Origin: Bacillota bacterium
GTDB lineage: Bacteria > Bacillota > SHA-98 > UBA4971
Assembly: GCA_014360195.1 (NCBI GenBank)
Contig: JACIXY010000002.1
Coordinates: 131,986-195,985, forward strand
Length of the DNA: 64,000 bases
Reading direction: 5' to 3'
Shown: positions 18,236 to 28,241 of the stretch, piece after piece
How positions within the stretch are numbered: position 1 is the stretch's first letter
Layout: each line of letters begins with the position of its first letter
Program-made: the position numbers and the translations under genes
Notes under the pieces: generated by a model
The model's database searches: none
Seen by the model: the letters and a program-made list of their open reading frames with translations, nothing else
What the model was told of the DNA's origin: nothing

Positions 18236-20131
18236 TTACCGGTTACCTGCGTCCTCCTGCAGCCTCGCTGTACTCCTCGCTCTACCGGCTCTGAGGCGCT
18301 GAAGCACGAGAACGAGCGCGAGACCTACCAGCCCGAGCAGGTTACTGACCTGGCCCGGGTCTATCAGCCCGAGAGCGCTTGCGAAAAGTACGATCCTCTC
18401 GGGAATACCGATATCACCCATCAACCACCCGATCATCGCACCGCTCAGAAGGGCTGCCCCGACCAGAGCGGTCACGCCCGCCCAGAGGACAGAAGGCAAT
18501 GACCCCTGGAAAAGCAAAGGAGGATTGAACACAAAGAAGTACGGCACGATGAATGCTGCTATGCCGAGTTTGACTGCGTTTATGCCTGTTTTCCAGAAGC
18601 CCGCTTTTGCAATGCCCGCCGCCACATACACGGCAAGCGCGACCGGCGGTGTGATCATGGAGACGCACCCGAAGTAGAAGACGAACATGTGCGCGGCGAG
18701 GGCTGGTATCCCAAGCGTCTGTAGTGCAGGGACCCCGAGCACGGCCAGCACGAGATATGCCGGAGTGGTCGGTAGCCCCATGCCCAGCACAATGCAGGCG
18801 AGCATGATGAGCGCCAGCAACAAAACCAGATTGCCCCCCGCCGCGCTAACCACGATGTTGGAAAAGCGCAGGCCGAGCCCGGTAAGGTTGATTATACCCA
18901 CGACGATCCCGGCGCAAGCGCAGGCTGTGATCACACTGATGGCCCCTCTGGCAGCATCTCGGAAGGCTCCTATCACCTCGTTTAGACCGAATTCCTTGGA
19001 GCGCTGCAGAAAACCTACGGCCACAGTTGCGAGTACCGAGTAGACAGCAGCCTTGGTTGTGGTCCACTTGACTACGACGAGGAGGAAAATCAGCACCCCA
19101 ATGGGCAGTAGGTGGAGCCATCCTTTCTTCAGCAGTTTCCCGATGTTGGGGACCTCGTCCTTTTGCAGCCCTGGAATCCGTGTCCTGGCTGCTTCGAAAT
19201 CCACTGAAAACAAGACAGAGGCAAAGTAGATGATCGCCGGGATGAACGCAGCCTGAACAATCCTGAAATAAGGGACCCCCAAGATCTCGGCCATTATGAA
19301 CGCCGCCGCGCCCATAATCGGTGGCATGATCTGCCCACCAGTGGACGCAGTTGCTTCAACCGCACCCGCAAACTCCGCGCGGTACCCAACGTTCCTCATG
19401 AGCGGGATGGTGATCATGCCCGTCCCGGCCACGTTGGCCTGAGCGCTGCCTGAAAGCGTGCCAAAGAATGCGCTGGCTATAACAGCAACTTTCGCCGGGC
19501 CGCCTCTCGCGCGCCCCACCAGCGCCTTTGCGAGATCGATGTAGAACTGGCCGGCTCCCGTAGCAATCAGGAACGATCCAAACAGGATGAACAGCAGAAT
19601 GTAATTCGCGGAAACCCCCAGCGGTATACCGTAAATTCCCTCTGTTGTCAGGTACATCTGGTTCAGGACCCGCTGCAGGTCGTAGCCTCTGTGGTAAAGC
19701 ACGCCGGGCAGATACGGCCCGAGGAACGCATAAGCCAGAAAACCGATAGCAATTATGGGCATAGCCCATCCGAGGGTCCTCCTGGTGATATCAAGGACCA
19801 GCACCAGCGCGACAGCACCGAAGACAAGATCCAGAGTCGTCGGGCTTCCAAATCTCATGATTATGGCGTCGAAGTTTGTGATGATGTAAACCGCAGTGGC
19901 AGACCCGAGGATAGCAAGAACGATACTGTATAGCCTGTCGAACACAGACTTGCCCTTTGCAGAACTCATCAGATACACCAGAAGGAACCCGAACGCCAGA
20001 TGAATGCTCCGCTGCCACATCGAAGTGAGGGAGCCGAACAGGGCAGTGTAAGTATGGAAAAGCCCCATGGCCACAGATATTGTGGTGAGGATAGCGTCCA
20101 TCGTCTTTTCGTACTTGTCGTACTTACCCAT
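18236..20131 (-). CDS. TRAP transporter permease, fused small and large subunits (TAXI type), system 1
   Basis: A 631-residue integral membrane protein. An N-terminal DctQ-like four-helix part (about 1-150) is fused to a DctM-like large subunit. DctM signature stretches are GTLSGSAQANVAGTGMITIP, EATASTGGQIMPPIMGAAAF and the later ITPPVALAVYVAAGIA. Fusions of this kind pair with TAXI proteins and use a sodium gradient. The ATG at 20131 has a poor upstream purine stretch. A TGGTATACCA palindrome lies ~360 bases upstream. It is the first gene of a probable operon running through TAXI, DUF1850 and the Mo hydroxylase. Confidence 0.94.
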   Translation of the reverse strand: MGKYDKYEKTMDAILTTISVAMGLFHTYTALFGSLTSMWQRSIHLAFGFLLVYLMSSAKGKSVFDRLYSIVLAILGSATAVYIITNFDAIIMRFGSPTTLDLVFGAVALVLVLDITRRTLGWAMPIIAIGFLAYAFLGPYLPGVLYHRGYDLQRVLNQMYLTTEGIYGIPLGVSANYILLFILFGSFLIATGAGQFYIDLAKALVGRARGGPAKVAVIASAFFGTLSGSAQANVAGTGMITIPLMRNVGYRAEFAGAVEATASTGGQIMPPIMGAAAFIMAEILGVPYFRIVQAAFIPAIIYFASVLFSVDFEAARTRIPGLQKDEVPNIGKLLKKGWLHLLPIGVLIFLLVVVKWTTTKAAVYSVLATVAVGFLQRSKEFGLNEVIGAFRDAARGAISVITACACAGIVVGIINLTGLGLRFSNIVVSAAGGNLVLLLALIMLACIVLGMGLPTTPAYLVLAVLGVPALQTLGIPALAAHMFVFYFGCVSMITPPVALAVYVAAGIAKAGFWKTGINAVKLGIAAFIVPYFFVFNPPLLFQGSLPSVLWAGVTALVGAALLSGAMIGWLMGDIGIPERIVLFASALGLIDPGQVSNLLGLVGLALVLVLQRLRAGRARSTARLQEDAGNR

Positions 20132-21077
20132 TCCAGATACCGCCCCCGCACACCAAACTACTGTACGAACAGCTCACATGCGCCCCGGCATGAGCACAAC
20201 GTCGCAAAGCCCATCTCGTCTTTCTCGGTCGCCTGCAGCCCGACCCAGATGAGTTCTGCGCCACTATATCGGAGCGTCAGGAGAGAAGACATCCTGGTCG
20301 CCCATGCGCACGGCCCGCACCTTGACCCCGTTACTGGAATCCGTTAGCATACGGAACTGACCGCAACCATCACGAACGGTGTCAACCCATATAACCCATC
20401 TTTGCTCTCCAGGCTCACCTCCGGCCGCGCCACCTCCGTCCCATAAGCATTCAGAGCACATTCAGCGCTGGTATCCTCTTATACATGCTGTCTGGTATAC
20501 CAACAACAAGTAACGAGACTTTTCTGCGCCCTGCGCCAACGCGGACCATGTCATGTTTGGATCCGGTACCCGGGATTTGATGTATTAGTTTCTTCGCCAT
20601 GATAGTGCATAATCCTCCCGTCCGAACCGAAAATCCTGCGTGTCCTCTCCGCATCCCCAGGACCACCCATCAACGAGGCCTCTCTTTGCTGGCCTGATAG
20701 AGATGCGCGGCTACACCTTGACAAAACTACACACCGACCGGCCTCCACGTGAATAATCTTCTCACCTACCACGCCTGCCGTCTGGCCGAAACGGCGGGCT
20801 CCAGCCGGCCCGACGCTGCCCCCGGCCACCTGAATTCTGCATGCGTCGGGCTGTTCTCACGTGGGCGGATTATTGTGCACTAGATGGCATACAATTTGCA
20901 GGGCGAGTTCTCGGTTGTGGTCATATTCCGCCTGACCACCGCAATGTAACCAAGAGTGGCAGGAGTTGGCACGCAGGGTAATGTTCGGTTCACGTTATGG
21001 CAGGACATCGACCTTCGAGCGTGACGAACAATAGCACCGTATGGGCAACGCATGACGAACACCTGGGAGGTGCTGAA
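20132..21077. other. Divergent intergenic region (TRAP system 1 / chemoreceptor)
   Basis: About 950 bases without a supportable gene between divergently transcribed units; both promoters must lie here. The only regulatory-looking sequence I can point to is the palindrome at 20493-20502, listed separately. Open frames here are short and lack ribosome-binding sites or family resemblance. Confidence 0.4.
20493..20502. promoter_or_regulatory. TGGTATACCA palindrome, possible FCD-GntR operator
   Basis: A perfect 10-bp palindrome upstream of the first TRAP operon. The same core occurs at 34305-34314 upstream of malic enzyme and, with one change, at 38709-38718 upstream of the second TRAP operon. 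TGGT-N-ACCA palindromes are typical operators of FCD-type GntR regulators (UxuR/ExuR group), two of which are encoded in the window. Confidence 0.5.
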
Positions 21078-22964
21078 GTGAGAGTTTCCGTTCGCGACAG
21101 CATAGGAGGAAAGATCTTTGCAAGCTTCGCAACGATTTTGATCCTTATGGGGATCGTCGCTTACTTCGGTTTGAAGGGGGTCCGCGACGTCGGGTCCGTA
21201 CTCTCAGACGTCGTGGGTAAGGATGCCGTGGAGCTTCGGGAACTCGCTCAGCTTGACGGAGCCTTAACAAGATTTGGCGTTGCACTCAAGGGATTCCTGG
21301 TTGTCGGCGATCCTGGACTGAAGGCGAGCCTCTCCGACGCAGACCAGCAGATAATCCAGCATCTTGACGCCATATCTACGGCGACTATTTCCGCGGCTGA
21401 TAGCTCGCCCGAAGGGCAGAGCCCATTTAAGACCGTTAGGGACATAAAGGATGCCTACGATGGCGTCAGGAACACCGTGTTCCAGGCGATCAACGAGGGC
21501 CGAAGCCATGAAATCCTTACCTACATGTTGACAGAAGGAGACGCGGTCATGACGGACATCCAGTCCACCGTGACCCGTGGGCTCTCTGCGGTGCAGGCCC
21601 GTGCCCAAGCAGCTGACCGTGCAGCAAAGGCGAGCATTGTAGCCGTGCGCACACGCACAATGGGAGTATGCTTGGGCGCTGTGGTCCTGGGGACCGTCCT
21701 GGTGCTTCTCCTCTCAAGGGGCATAACCCGGCCTCTTCGCTCTCTCGCACTTGCCGCGGGCCAGATAGCCTCGGGAAATCTCCAGGTGAAGGTCCCCACG
21801 GTCGGCAGCTCAGATGAGGTCGGACAACTGGCATCGTCGTTCTCATCCATGGTATCAAGTCTCACTGAGATAGTGCAGGGGGTAAGGGAGCACTCGCACC
21901 GCCTTGCGAAAACGACTCGGGGTGTCTCGAGTAACGCGGACGAAGCGGCCTCGGGCGCCACGGAAGTGCGGCACGCCATCGAGCAGGTGGCGAAGGGGTC
22001 CGCCGAGCAGACCGCGAAGGCACAAGCCACGTCCGATGCCATGAAGCAGCTTGCCAACGCCATTCAGCAGATCGCCAGAGGTGCCGAGGAACAGGCGCGC
22101 TCGATAAGCGAGGCGAACGGCGCTGTCAGGGATCTTGCAGCCCTTGTCGAGCGCGTCGGGACGATCGTGCAGTCCCTGGTTGCAGCTGCTGATAGGACGT
22201 CAACGGCCGCAGCGACCGGAAGTCGTGCGGTGGGCAAGTCGGTCGAAAGCATGTCAGGGATCCGCAAGCAGACCGAGAGCATGGCCTCGGCGATAGAGCA
22301 GCTGGCGGCCCATTCAAGCAAGATCGGAAACATCATCGAAGTGATAGATGACATTGCAGAGCAAACCAACCTGCTCGCGCTCAACGCGGCCATCGAGGCA
22401 GCGAGAGCGGGTGCTCACGGGAAGGGGTTTGCCGTTGTAGCAGACGAGGTCCGCAAGCTGGCAGAACGCTCGGGCAAGGCCACGAAGGAGATCGCGGATC
22501 TCATCACCAACATGCAGTCGAGCATCGAACTGGCAACCCAGGCGGCCCAGGCCCAGATAAATGCCGTAGCGGAAGGGACGGGCCTTGCGGCAGAAGCCAG
22601 CGACGCGCTGTCGGAGATCGCCAACACAATGCAGGCAATGAACGCCGAAGTCGACAACATCGCGGCGGCGGCTAAAGAGATAGGTGCAAGCAGCGAGCGG
22701 ATGGTAAAGGCAGTAGACAACGTAGCTAGCATAAGCGAAGAGTACACGGCGGCTGCCGAGCAGATGGCGGCATCCAGCAACGAAGTTCGCTCGGCCGTGG
22801 AATCGATGGCCGCGATTTCCGAGGAAGCAGCAAGCGCCGCCGAGCAGGTGTCTGCATCAACCGCGCAGGTGAGCTCAGCAATTGAGCAGATTGCAAGCTC
22901 GACCCAGGATCTGACGAAAATGGCGCAGCAGCTCGAGGAGCTTGTGGCCAAGCTGACCGTGTAA
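21078..22964 (+). CDS. Methyl-accepting chemotaxis protein
   Basis: A 628-residue membrane chemoreceptor. TM1 ([20 protein letters not shown], near 10-30) and TM2 ([17 protein letters not shown], near 195-215) bracket a ~165-residue extracytoplasmic helical sensor. A HAMP domain ([20 protein letters not shown]) and the conserved signalling hairpin around [20 protein letters not shown] follow. The GTG at 21078 is chosen for the GGGAGG eight bases upstream; an ATG 27 codons earlier lacks one. Divergent from TRAP system 1. The sensor domain is 4-helix-bundle-like by length, ligand unknown. Confidence 0.94.
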   Translation: MRVSVRDSIGGKIFASFATILILMGIVAYFGLKGVRDVGSVLSDVVGKDAVELRELAQLDGALTRFGVALKGFLVVGDPGLKASLSDADQQIIQHLDAISTATISAADSSPEGQSPFKTVRDIKDAYDGVRNTVFQAINEGRSHEILTYMLTEGDAVMTDIQSTVTRGLSAVQARAQAADRAAKASIVAVRTRTMGVCLGAVVLGTVLVLLLSRGITRPLRSLALAAGQIASGNLQVKVPTVGSSDEVGQLASSFSSMVSSLTEIVQGVREHSHRLAKTTRGVSSNADEAASGATEVRHAIEQVAKGSAEQTAKAQATSDAMKQLANAIQQIARGAEEQARSISEANGAVRDLAALVERVGTIVQSLVAAADRTSTAAATGSRAVGKSVESMSGIRKQTESMASAIEQLAAHSSKIGNIIEVIDDIAEQTNLLALNAAIEAARAGAHGKGFAVVADEVRKLAERSGKATKEIADLITNMQSSIELATQAAQAQINAVAEGTGLAAEASDALSEIANTMQAMNAEVDNIAAAAKEIGASSERMVKAVDNVASISEEYTAAAEQMAASSNEVRSAVESMAAISEEAASAAEQVSASTAQVSSAIEQIASSTQDLTKMAQQLEELVAKLTV

Positions 22965-22974
22965 AAGGTACCGG

Positions 22975-23023
22975 GCCCCGGAGCGAGAAGCCCACCGGAA
23001 TACGCGGCTTCCCGAGCCGGGGC
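22975..23023. terminator. Hairpin between convergent chemoreceptor and ubiD genes
   Basis: GCCCCGG (22975-22981) pairs with CCGGGGC (23017-23023), with an inner GAAGCC/GGCTTC pair. It starts eleven bases after the chemoreceptor stop and ends 45 bases from the convergent ubiD stop, so it may serve both. No clear T run. Confidence 0.5.
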
Positions 23024-23067
23024 ACGGCCTCTGTCTGTATGCTACCCCGTGAGTACGATCGGCTTGG

Positions 23068-24498
23068 TTAGAACCCAAGCTTTGCCCATGTGTCAGCCGC
23101 TCTGCGGAGGTGATCCGCAGGGGGCATCGCAATTGCCGGATATTCGTGCTTCTTCGTAGCATCGATGAGCACCTTGGACGAGATGTGCCGGGACGGATCC
23201 TCTTTGGGAACCTCCTTCGCAGCCTGGGATGGGTCGTTCATGACAGCGGCTGTGCCTCGCACGATGTGGACGTCCTTCTCCGGCTGTACCCGGAAGCTTA
23301 TCGCCCAGTCGAGCTGGAACGGATCCCTGATGTCGATGTCGTCGTCTACGATCACCGTGATCTTCCCCAGGGACGGATCGACGGTCCATGCGGCCCAGGC
23401 TGTCTCCCATACCTGGCCGGGGTACTGCGGCCGCATGGAGATGGCAAGGTACGCGGCGCTCCCACCGCTCTCCTTGAGGTGCACGTCGCGCACAGGCAGC
23501 CTGTGGTCGGCGACGAGGTGCGTGTATATCGACGACTCTCGTCCACATCCCCTTATCAGGCTAGATTCGCTTGGCGGCATCTGACTTACGAAGGCATGAA
23601 AGATCACATCATCGCGGAACGTGATGCACGTAACATCTACGACCGGGGCGTCACCCGACGCTCCCATGTAGCCCGGGTACTCCCCGAACGGCCCCTCAAG
23701 CTCGCGGTACCCGGGCCGTATCAATCCTTCGATCACTATCTCCGCGGTCGCGGGAACCTCAAGGTCGACCGTCTCGCACTTGACCACATCCACCGGCTCG
23801 CCCCTCAACGCCCCCGCGACTGCGAGCTCATCCACACCGAACGGGACGGACGACACGGAGGCCAGCCCGATCGTCGGATCGCTCCCCACCACGATTGCGA
23901 CCGGGGTAGGCTTGCCCTGGGCCTCGTTCTTCTGGATATGCCGGTAGATGTGACGGGTCTTTCCCATGTGGATGCCCGTCTTGTTGCGTTCCTTGAGCTG
24001 GATCCGGTAGGTGCCCACATTCCTTATCCCGGTTTCAGGGTCCTTGCTCACGACACATGGCGCCGTCAGGAACAGTCCGGGGTCTTCCCCCACCGTCCAC
24101 ATGGGTACCGGGAACCTGAAGACATCTATCTCGTCTCCGGTCAGGATGTTCTGTTTGCAGGGCCCCGTCTCGACGAGCCTGGGCGCGATGGGATTCTTGA
24201 TGGCACGGGACCACCGTTGCGCTATCTCGGTGAGGACGTTGTCGCCGAACTCATCGATCCCCAGGGCCATCGCATAAACGCGACGTGACGCGCCCAGCAC
24301 GCCGGCGACCACGGGAGTTTTGAACCCCTTGACATTCTCAAAGAGAAGCGCGGGCCGGTCTTCTGATGGCAGCTTGGTAAAAGCCAGTCTGCACAGGGCG
24401 GCGATCTCCCAGTCCTTGTCCACTTCCTCCGAGACACGTTTGAGCAGCCCATTCTTCTCAAGGGCGTCAATGTACTCTCTCAGGTCGTTGTACCTCAA
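23068..24498 (-). CDS. ubiD: UbiD family (prenyl-FMN dependent) decarboxylase
   Basis: A 476-residue UbiD-type reversible decarboxylase of aromatic or alpha,beta-unsaturated acids. The start LRYNDLREYIDALEK is typical. RNVGTYRIQLKERNKTGIHMG holds the prenyl-FMN/Mn site region, and GELEGPFGEYPGYMG-like ELEGPFGEYPGYMG (near 275) carries the conserved Glu of the E-R-E triad. I choose the TTG at 24498, with GGGGGTG five bases upstream, over a TTG 18 bases earlier without a site. Last gene of a minus-strand set: ubiX, lpdD-like, tctC, tctA, tctB, ubiD. Substrate probably a carboxylate brought in by the TTT transporter. Confidence 0.94.
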   Translation of the reverse strand: MRYNDLREYIDALEKNGLLKRVSEEVDKDWEIAALCRLAFTKLPSEDRPALLFENVKGFKTPVVAGVLGASRRVYAMALGIDEFGDNVLTEIAQRWSRAIKNPIAPRLVETGPCKQNILTGDEIDVFRFPVPMWTVGEDPGLFLTAPCVVSKDPETGIRNVGTYRIQLKERNKTGIHMGKTRHIYRHIQKNEAQGKPTPVAIVVGSDPTIGLASVSSVPFGVDELAVAGALRGEPVDVVKCETVDLEVPATAEIVIEGLIRPGYRELEGPFGEYPGYMGASGDAPVVDVTCITFRDDVIFHAFVSQMPPSESSLIRGCGRESSIYTHLVADHRLPVRDVHLKESGGSAAYLAISMRPQYPGQVWETAWAAWTVDPSLGKITVIVDDDIDIRDPFQLDWAISFRVQPEKDVHIVRGTAAVMNDPSQAAKEVPKEDPSRHISSKVLIDATKKHEYPAIAMPPADHLRRAADTWAKLGF

Positions 24499-24534
24499 CT
24501 TCGCACCCCCGATCAACCGTGTTACATGGCATGG

Positions 24535-25041
24535 CTACATCCCGAGCAGAATACCGCAGCTCATTGGGACCTTCAATAGCACATCAAAAGCAATGTAAAG
24601 GCCGGCCCACACGGCAAGCGCAAGGCTCACTGATACCGCCAGGCTCTCACGAAACCTGGTTCGTACCATCAGGAACAGGAAAACCGGTATAGCCACGGTA
24701 AACCCCACAAGCCAGATGAGCGCCACGAATCCAGCGATCCATCCGATGATCGAGAGTTCCGTGGCAAGCGTGACACTTTCCGCGGCCTCTCTGTGTTTCT
24801 CGCTAGCACCGGACGATGTGCCGGCCCCCGAGGCCCCGCCCTCAGGCCTGGCGACTGGTGCGGGTATCCTGCGTGAGACCCACACCTGCCGCATCTGCGC
24901 TAGCATAAGACCCAGGGTAGGCAGGCCTATACAAAGCGGAGCCAATCTGGCCTGGGGCAGATACCCAACGCTGATGACCACGAACCCCACGAGCACGGCC
25001 ACTACCACGAGCCCAAATACATATTGCTCAGATGCCTTCAT
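24535..25041 (-). CDS. tctB: Tripartite tricarboxylate transporter small permease (TctB family)
   Basis: A 168-residue membrane protein with four predicted helices: FGLVVVAVLVGFVVISVG near the start, then LSIIGWIAGFVALIWLVGF, IPVFLFLMV and SLALAVWAGLYIAFDVLL. A soluble linker of ~45 residues lies between helices 1/2 and 3. The ATG at 25041 overlaps the tctA stop (ATGA), with AAGGAGG 11 bases upstream. Forms the membrane complex with TctA. Confidence 0.9.
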   Translation of the reverse strand: MKASEQYVFGLVVVAVLVGFVVISVGYLPQARLAPLCIGLPTLGLMLAQMRQVWVSRRIPAPVARPEGGASGAGTSSGASEKHREAAESVTLATELSIIGWIAGFVALIWLVGFTVAIPVFLFLMVRTRFRESLAVSVSLALAVWAGLYIAFDVLLKVPMSCGILLGM

Positions 25042-26525
25042 GCTGCGGCATGCCTCCTTCCACCCACGATGCGCTGCACCGACGGACCGAACGCGAAGAC
25101 GAGGATCGCTGCGAGGATGACGAGCGTTATCGGCCGGATGATGAATCCGGGGCCGTAGATCTGCAGCGAAAGGTGAAAGTTGACCTCGGCAAGACCGCCC
25201 AGCACAAGCCCTATCATGAGAGGCGCGCGCGGGTACCCGAGTTTCTTCATCCAGTAACCAAAAACGCCGAATACCAGCGCTACCAGCACGTCGGCCACGT
25301 TGCCCGCTGTCGCGTAGGCACCCAGGAGCGATATTGCGATGATTGGAGGCGCAAGAAGCGATACCCTGACCGAGCACAGCCGGACGAGCCAGCTCATCAG
25401 GGCCACGCCTATTAGCGAGGCGATGATGTTCGCGAATACTACGCCCCACGACATCTGGAACACGAGGTCAAGGTGCTCTTTTAGCATTTCAGGCCCTGGA
25501 ACAAGCCCGTGCAACATGAAAGCGCCAAGGAGCACAACACACATTTCGCTCCCCGGGATCCCGAAGGCCACCGTTGGGACCAGCGCTCCGCCGAAACTGG
25601 CGTTATTGGCAGCCTCAGGGGCAATCACGCCTTCCGGCAGCCCGGTCCCGAATTTCTCCGAGTGCCTGGACGTTTGTACCGCATGGGTGTATGCGATCAC
25701 GTTCGCAGTCCCGCCGCCGATGCCGGGAATGATGCCAATTACGGTGCCGATGATGCTACACCGCAGAAACAGCCACCAGTGTCTGAACACGTCTCTCATG
25801 CCCTCCAGCACGCCGCCGGGCTTCTGGACGACGCCCTCAGAGACGATGGTGTGCCCCTCAGTCATAAGCGATATCATCTCGGCGATAGCGAAAAGACCGA
25901 TGATGGCCGACACAACGTTAATGCCATCATAGAGGTATAAGATGTTAAACGTGTAACGGAGCGTGCCGGTCACGGGGTCATAACCGACAAAGGAGAGAAG
26001 CACGCCCAAACCGCCCATGACAAGCCCCTTCAGCATGGTCTTTCCGCTCACGCCGGCAATAGCGGTCAGGCCCAGGAGGCAAAGCATGAAATACTCCGGG
26101 GGGGCGAATGCGAGGACAACCTTGTGCATGACGGGGATCAGCGCCAGAAGAACGACTGCACCTACCACTCCTCCGAGGGCGGACGCAGTGGCGCTGATAC
26201 CTATGGCTCGTCTGCCCTCGCCCCTTCGGGTCATGGGGTACCCGTCGAGACATGTCGTGACGCTCTGGTTGGTTCCGGGGGTGTTAATGAGGATGGCGCT
26301 CACCGACCCACCGAAGGCAACGGCACTCGCCGCCCCGATGAGCAGCGCAAAGGCGCTTGTCTGGCTAAGTTTATAGGTCAGAGGTACCAGGATGGCCATG
26401 GCAGTTATCCCTCCCAGGCCCGGAGCCACCCCGAACGCGAGGCCCACGATGATCCCGAGAAGCATGTACGAGAACGGTTGTAGAGCGAATAAGCCGCTTA
26501 TGCCCTGCAATGCCTGCGACAACAT
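25038..26525 (-). CDS. tctA: Tripartite tricarboxylate transporter large permease (TctA family)
   Basis: A 495-residue integral membrane protein. Family signatures are GLAFGVAPGLGGITAMAIL near residue 32 and GIIPGIGGGTANVIAYTHAV near 270, followed by GTGLPEGVIAPEAANNASFGG. Start ATG 26525 has GAGGAGG nine bases upstream. Middle gene of tctC-tctA-tctB; sodium- or proton-driven carboxylate uptake using the TctC receptor. Confidence 0.94.
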   Translation of the reverse strand: MLSQALQGISGLFALQPFSYMLLGIIVGLAFGVAPGLGGITAMAILVPLTYKLSQTSAFALLIGAASAVAFGGSVSAILINTPGTNQSVTTCLDGYPMTRRGEGRRAIGISATASALGGVVGAVVLLALIPVMHKVVLAFAPPEYFMLCLLGLTAIAGVSGKTMLKGLVMGGLGVLLSFVGYDPVTGTLRYTFNILYLYDGINVVSAIIGLFAIAEMISLMTEGHTIVSEGVVQKPGGVLEGMRDVFRHWWLFLRCSIIGTVIGIIPGIGGGTANVIAYTHAVQTSRHSEKFGTGLPEGVIAPEAANNASFGGALVPTVAFGIPGSEMCVVLLGAFMLHGLVPGPEMLKEHLDLVFQMSWGVVFANIIASLIGVALMSWLVRLCSVRVSLLAPPIIAISLLGAYATAGNVADVLVALVFGVFGYWMKKLGYPRAPLMIGLVLGGLAEVNFHLSLQIYGPGFIIRPITLVILAAILVFAFGPSVQRIVGGRRHAAA

Positions 26526-26606
26526 GGAAACTACCTCCTCCAGAGGGGCGGGCAAGGCACAGGCCTTCCGCCCCTCCTCCTGCCAGGTCACCTGCCCGCG
26601 ACCGTC

Positions 26607-27650
26607 TTACTTGTTTTCAGTGATGGCCTTGAGCTCATGCTCGAGCTTGGTGAAAGCGTCGAGGTTCTCCTCTACGGCTTTATCGAGCTCCGCGCCGTTC
26701 AGGTAGTCAACCGGACACTTCATCTTCACTGACCAGTCGATGAACTCACGGTCCGCGAAGACCTTGTCGAACGCCGAGCGTAACGCAGCAACTCGCTCCG
26801 CCGGCACCTTTGGAGGCGCGCCGATGATGTACTTGATCTCGAACAAGCTGGTCAGCGCCTGCACAAGCTCCCGGTTCGTGTCGGTAACGATCTCAAGTGC
26901 AGTCGGCACGTTGGGCATGTCCTTGTGACGCTTGAACGCAAGCTGAACCACTGGCCTCACATCTCCCGCGGCGATGAGGGGAAGCAGAGACCCGTAGAAC
27001 GCGGACGTTCCATCCACGCCTTCGCCACGCACGACGGCGAGGTTCGCCTCGCGTGAGCCGGGGAACCCTGTGACGACCTTGTAGTTGATGCCGAGGGCCT
27101 TCAGGAGCAGCAACGACCCATAATAGTCGCCGCTCCCCACCCCTGTCTGGGCAAAGACTATCGGTCTGCCGGCGTTCTTGAAGTCCTCAACCGTCTTAAA
27201 CGCGGACTTCCCCGACACCACCGTAACCAACGGCTCGGTGGTGACCCGGGCCAGCCAGTTCATTTCCTCCAATTTGAACCTGGTTCCCGGGGTCTTCAGC
27301 ACCTGGTTGATCACCGCTCCGGCCCCGTGCGCAATACCTATGGTCAGGCCGTCAGGCTCTGCGGCATACAGGGTATTGATCCCGATCATCCCGCCGCCGC
27401 CGGGCACGTTCTGCACCACAACTGTCACGCCCGGGATGTACTTCTCGAGATACGGCGCTATCGCCCGCGCATACGAGTCAAACCCGCCCCCAACGCTGTA
27501 CGGCACGATGAACTTGATGACTTTGCCCTTGAAGAACGCCAGGTCCCCCTGGGTGGCGGCAAGGGCACCCGCACCCACGAGGCTGGCAAGGAGCACGATG
27601 GTTATGCCTGCAAGAACCGTGCGCTTCAGCATCCCGGATGCCATCATCAT
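26607..27650 (-). CDS. tctC: Tripartite tricarboxylate transporter substrate-binding protein (TctC family)
   Basis: A 347-residue periplasmic/extracytoplasmic receptor. A Sec signal (LAGITIVLLASLVGAGALA) is followed by the TctC/Bug family motif IKFIVPYSVGGGFDSYARA and VVQNVPGGGGMIGINTLYAA. Three consecutive ATG codons (27642-27650) lie behind GAGGAGG; the second or third has better spacing than the first, changing the protein by one or two residues. The Bug fold binds carboxylates, here probably an aromatic or dicarboxylic acid given the flanking ubiX and ubiD. Confidence 0.93.
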   Translation of the reverse strand: MMMASGMLKRTVLAGITIVLLASLVGAGALAATQGDLAFFKGKVIKFIVPYSVGGGFDSYARAIAPYLEKYIPGVTVVVQNVPGGGGMIGINTLYAAEPDGLTIGIAHGAGAVINQVLKTPGTRFKLEEMNWLARVTTEPLVTVVSGKSAFKTVEDFKNAGRPIVFAQTGVGSGDYYGSLLLLKALGINYKVVTGFPGSREANLAVVRGEGVDGTSAFYGSLLPLIAAGDVRPVVQLAFKRHKDMPNVPTALEIVTDTNRELVQALTSLFEIKYIIGAPPKVPAERVAALRSAFDKVFADREFIDWSVKMKCPVDYLNGAELDKAVEENLDAFTKLEHELKAITENK

Positions 27651-27858
27651 TTGCCTCCTCTTCGAGTAGAATCAACTGAGGTGATCCTCCTGCTACAACC
27701 TTGCGCACTCCACATCACTTACCGTCACGCAATGCCGTCCGGCCCCTGCCTAGAATGGTTCCACCTCCTCTCGGCGTCGTGGCGCAACAATCACCACGGC
27801 ACCCAGCAAGATCCATGAGAATCGGGAGCTGTTGATGGAAGGAGCACAGCCGGCCCTT

Positions 27859-28236
27859 TCAACTCCATCCGACCCTTTGCCGGCACAGCTCCCGGGCAAG
27901 CTCCCACGCAGTGTCTCGTAAGCGCTCAATGTCGTCAAGTGTGGCTCGGTCCACATGGACCCCGGCCGCCACCACGACGGTTCTGTCGAGCCTCGCGGCC
28001 AGAAACTCGGCTATGGGCTTCGCAAGCTCGTCATCCTTGTGTCCAACCACGGTTATGACTGATGCTGTTGCACTGCTCACCGCGGGGTCACGGAGGCTCG
28101 GCCTCGGCACCGCCATAGCGACCGAGCCCACGTGAGGGGACTCGCCGCCCGCTATCGTGACCACCAGGTCCTCTCCGGCTTCGGTAGCCCTGAGACATAC
28201 ACGCAGCCTGCCTTCACCCGCCGAAATCTCATGCAC
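27859..28236 (-). CDS. lpdD: LpdD-like prenylated-flavin chaperone / decarboxylase subunit D
   Basis: A 125-residue protein resembling LpdD/VdcD (subunit D of hydroxyarylic acid decarboxylases; prenyl-FMN chaperone-like domain). Recognisable segments are TVVGHKDDELAKPIAEFLA and RTVVVAAGVHVDRATLDDI. The GTG at 28236 starts five bases after the ubiX stop and uses AGGGGGA within the end of ubiX as its site. In classical bsdBCD/vdcBCD operons this small gene accompanies ubiX and ubiD; here the TTT transporter genes separate it from ubiD. Confidence 0.82.
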   Translation of the reverse strand: MHEISAGEGRLRVCLRATEAGEDLVVTIAGGESPHVGSVAMAVPRPSLRDPAVSSATASVITVVGHKDDELAKPIAEFLAARLDRTVVVAAGVHVDRATLDDIERLRDTAWELARELCRQRVGWS

Positions 28237-28241
28237 GGACG

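Noticed and set aside
23110-24288. Long plus-strand frame opposite ubiD (392 codons)
   Set aside because: Mirror frame of a well-conserved UbiD gene in GC-rich DNA; the same explains long opposite-strand frames at 7548-8933, 12443-13585 and 51494-52441.
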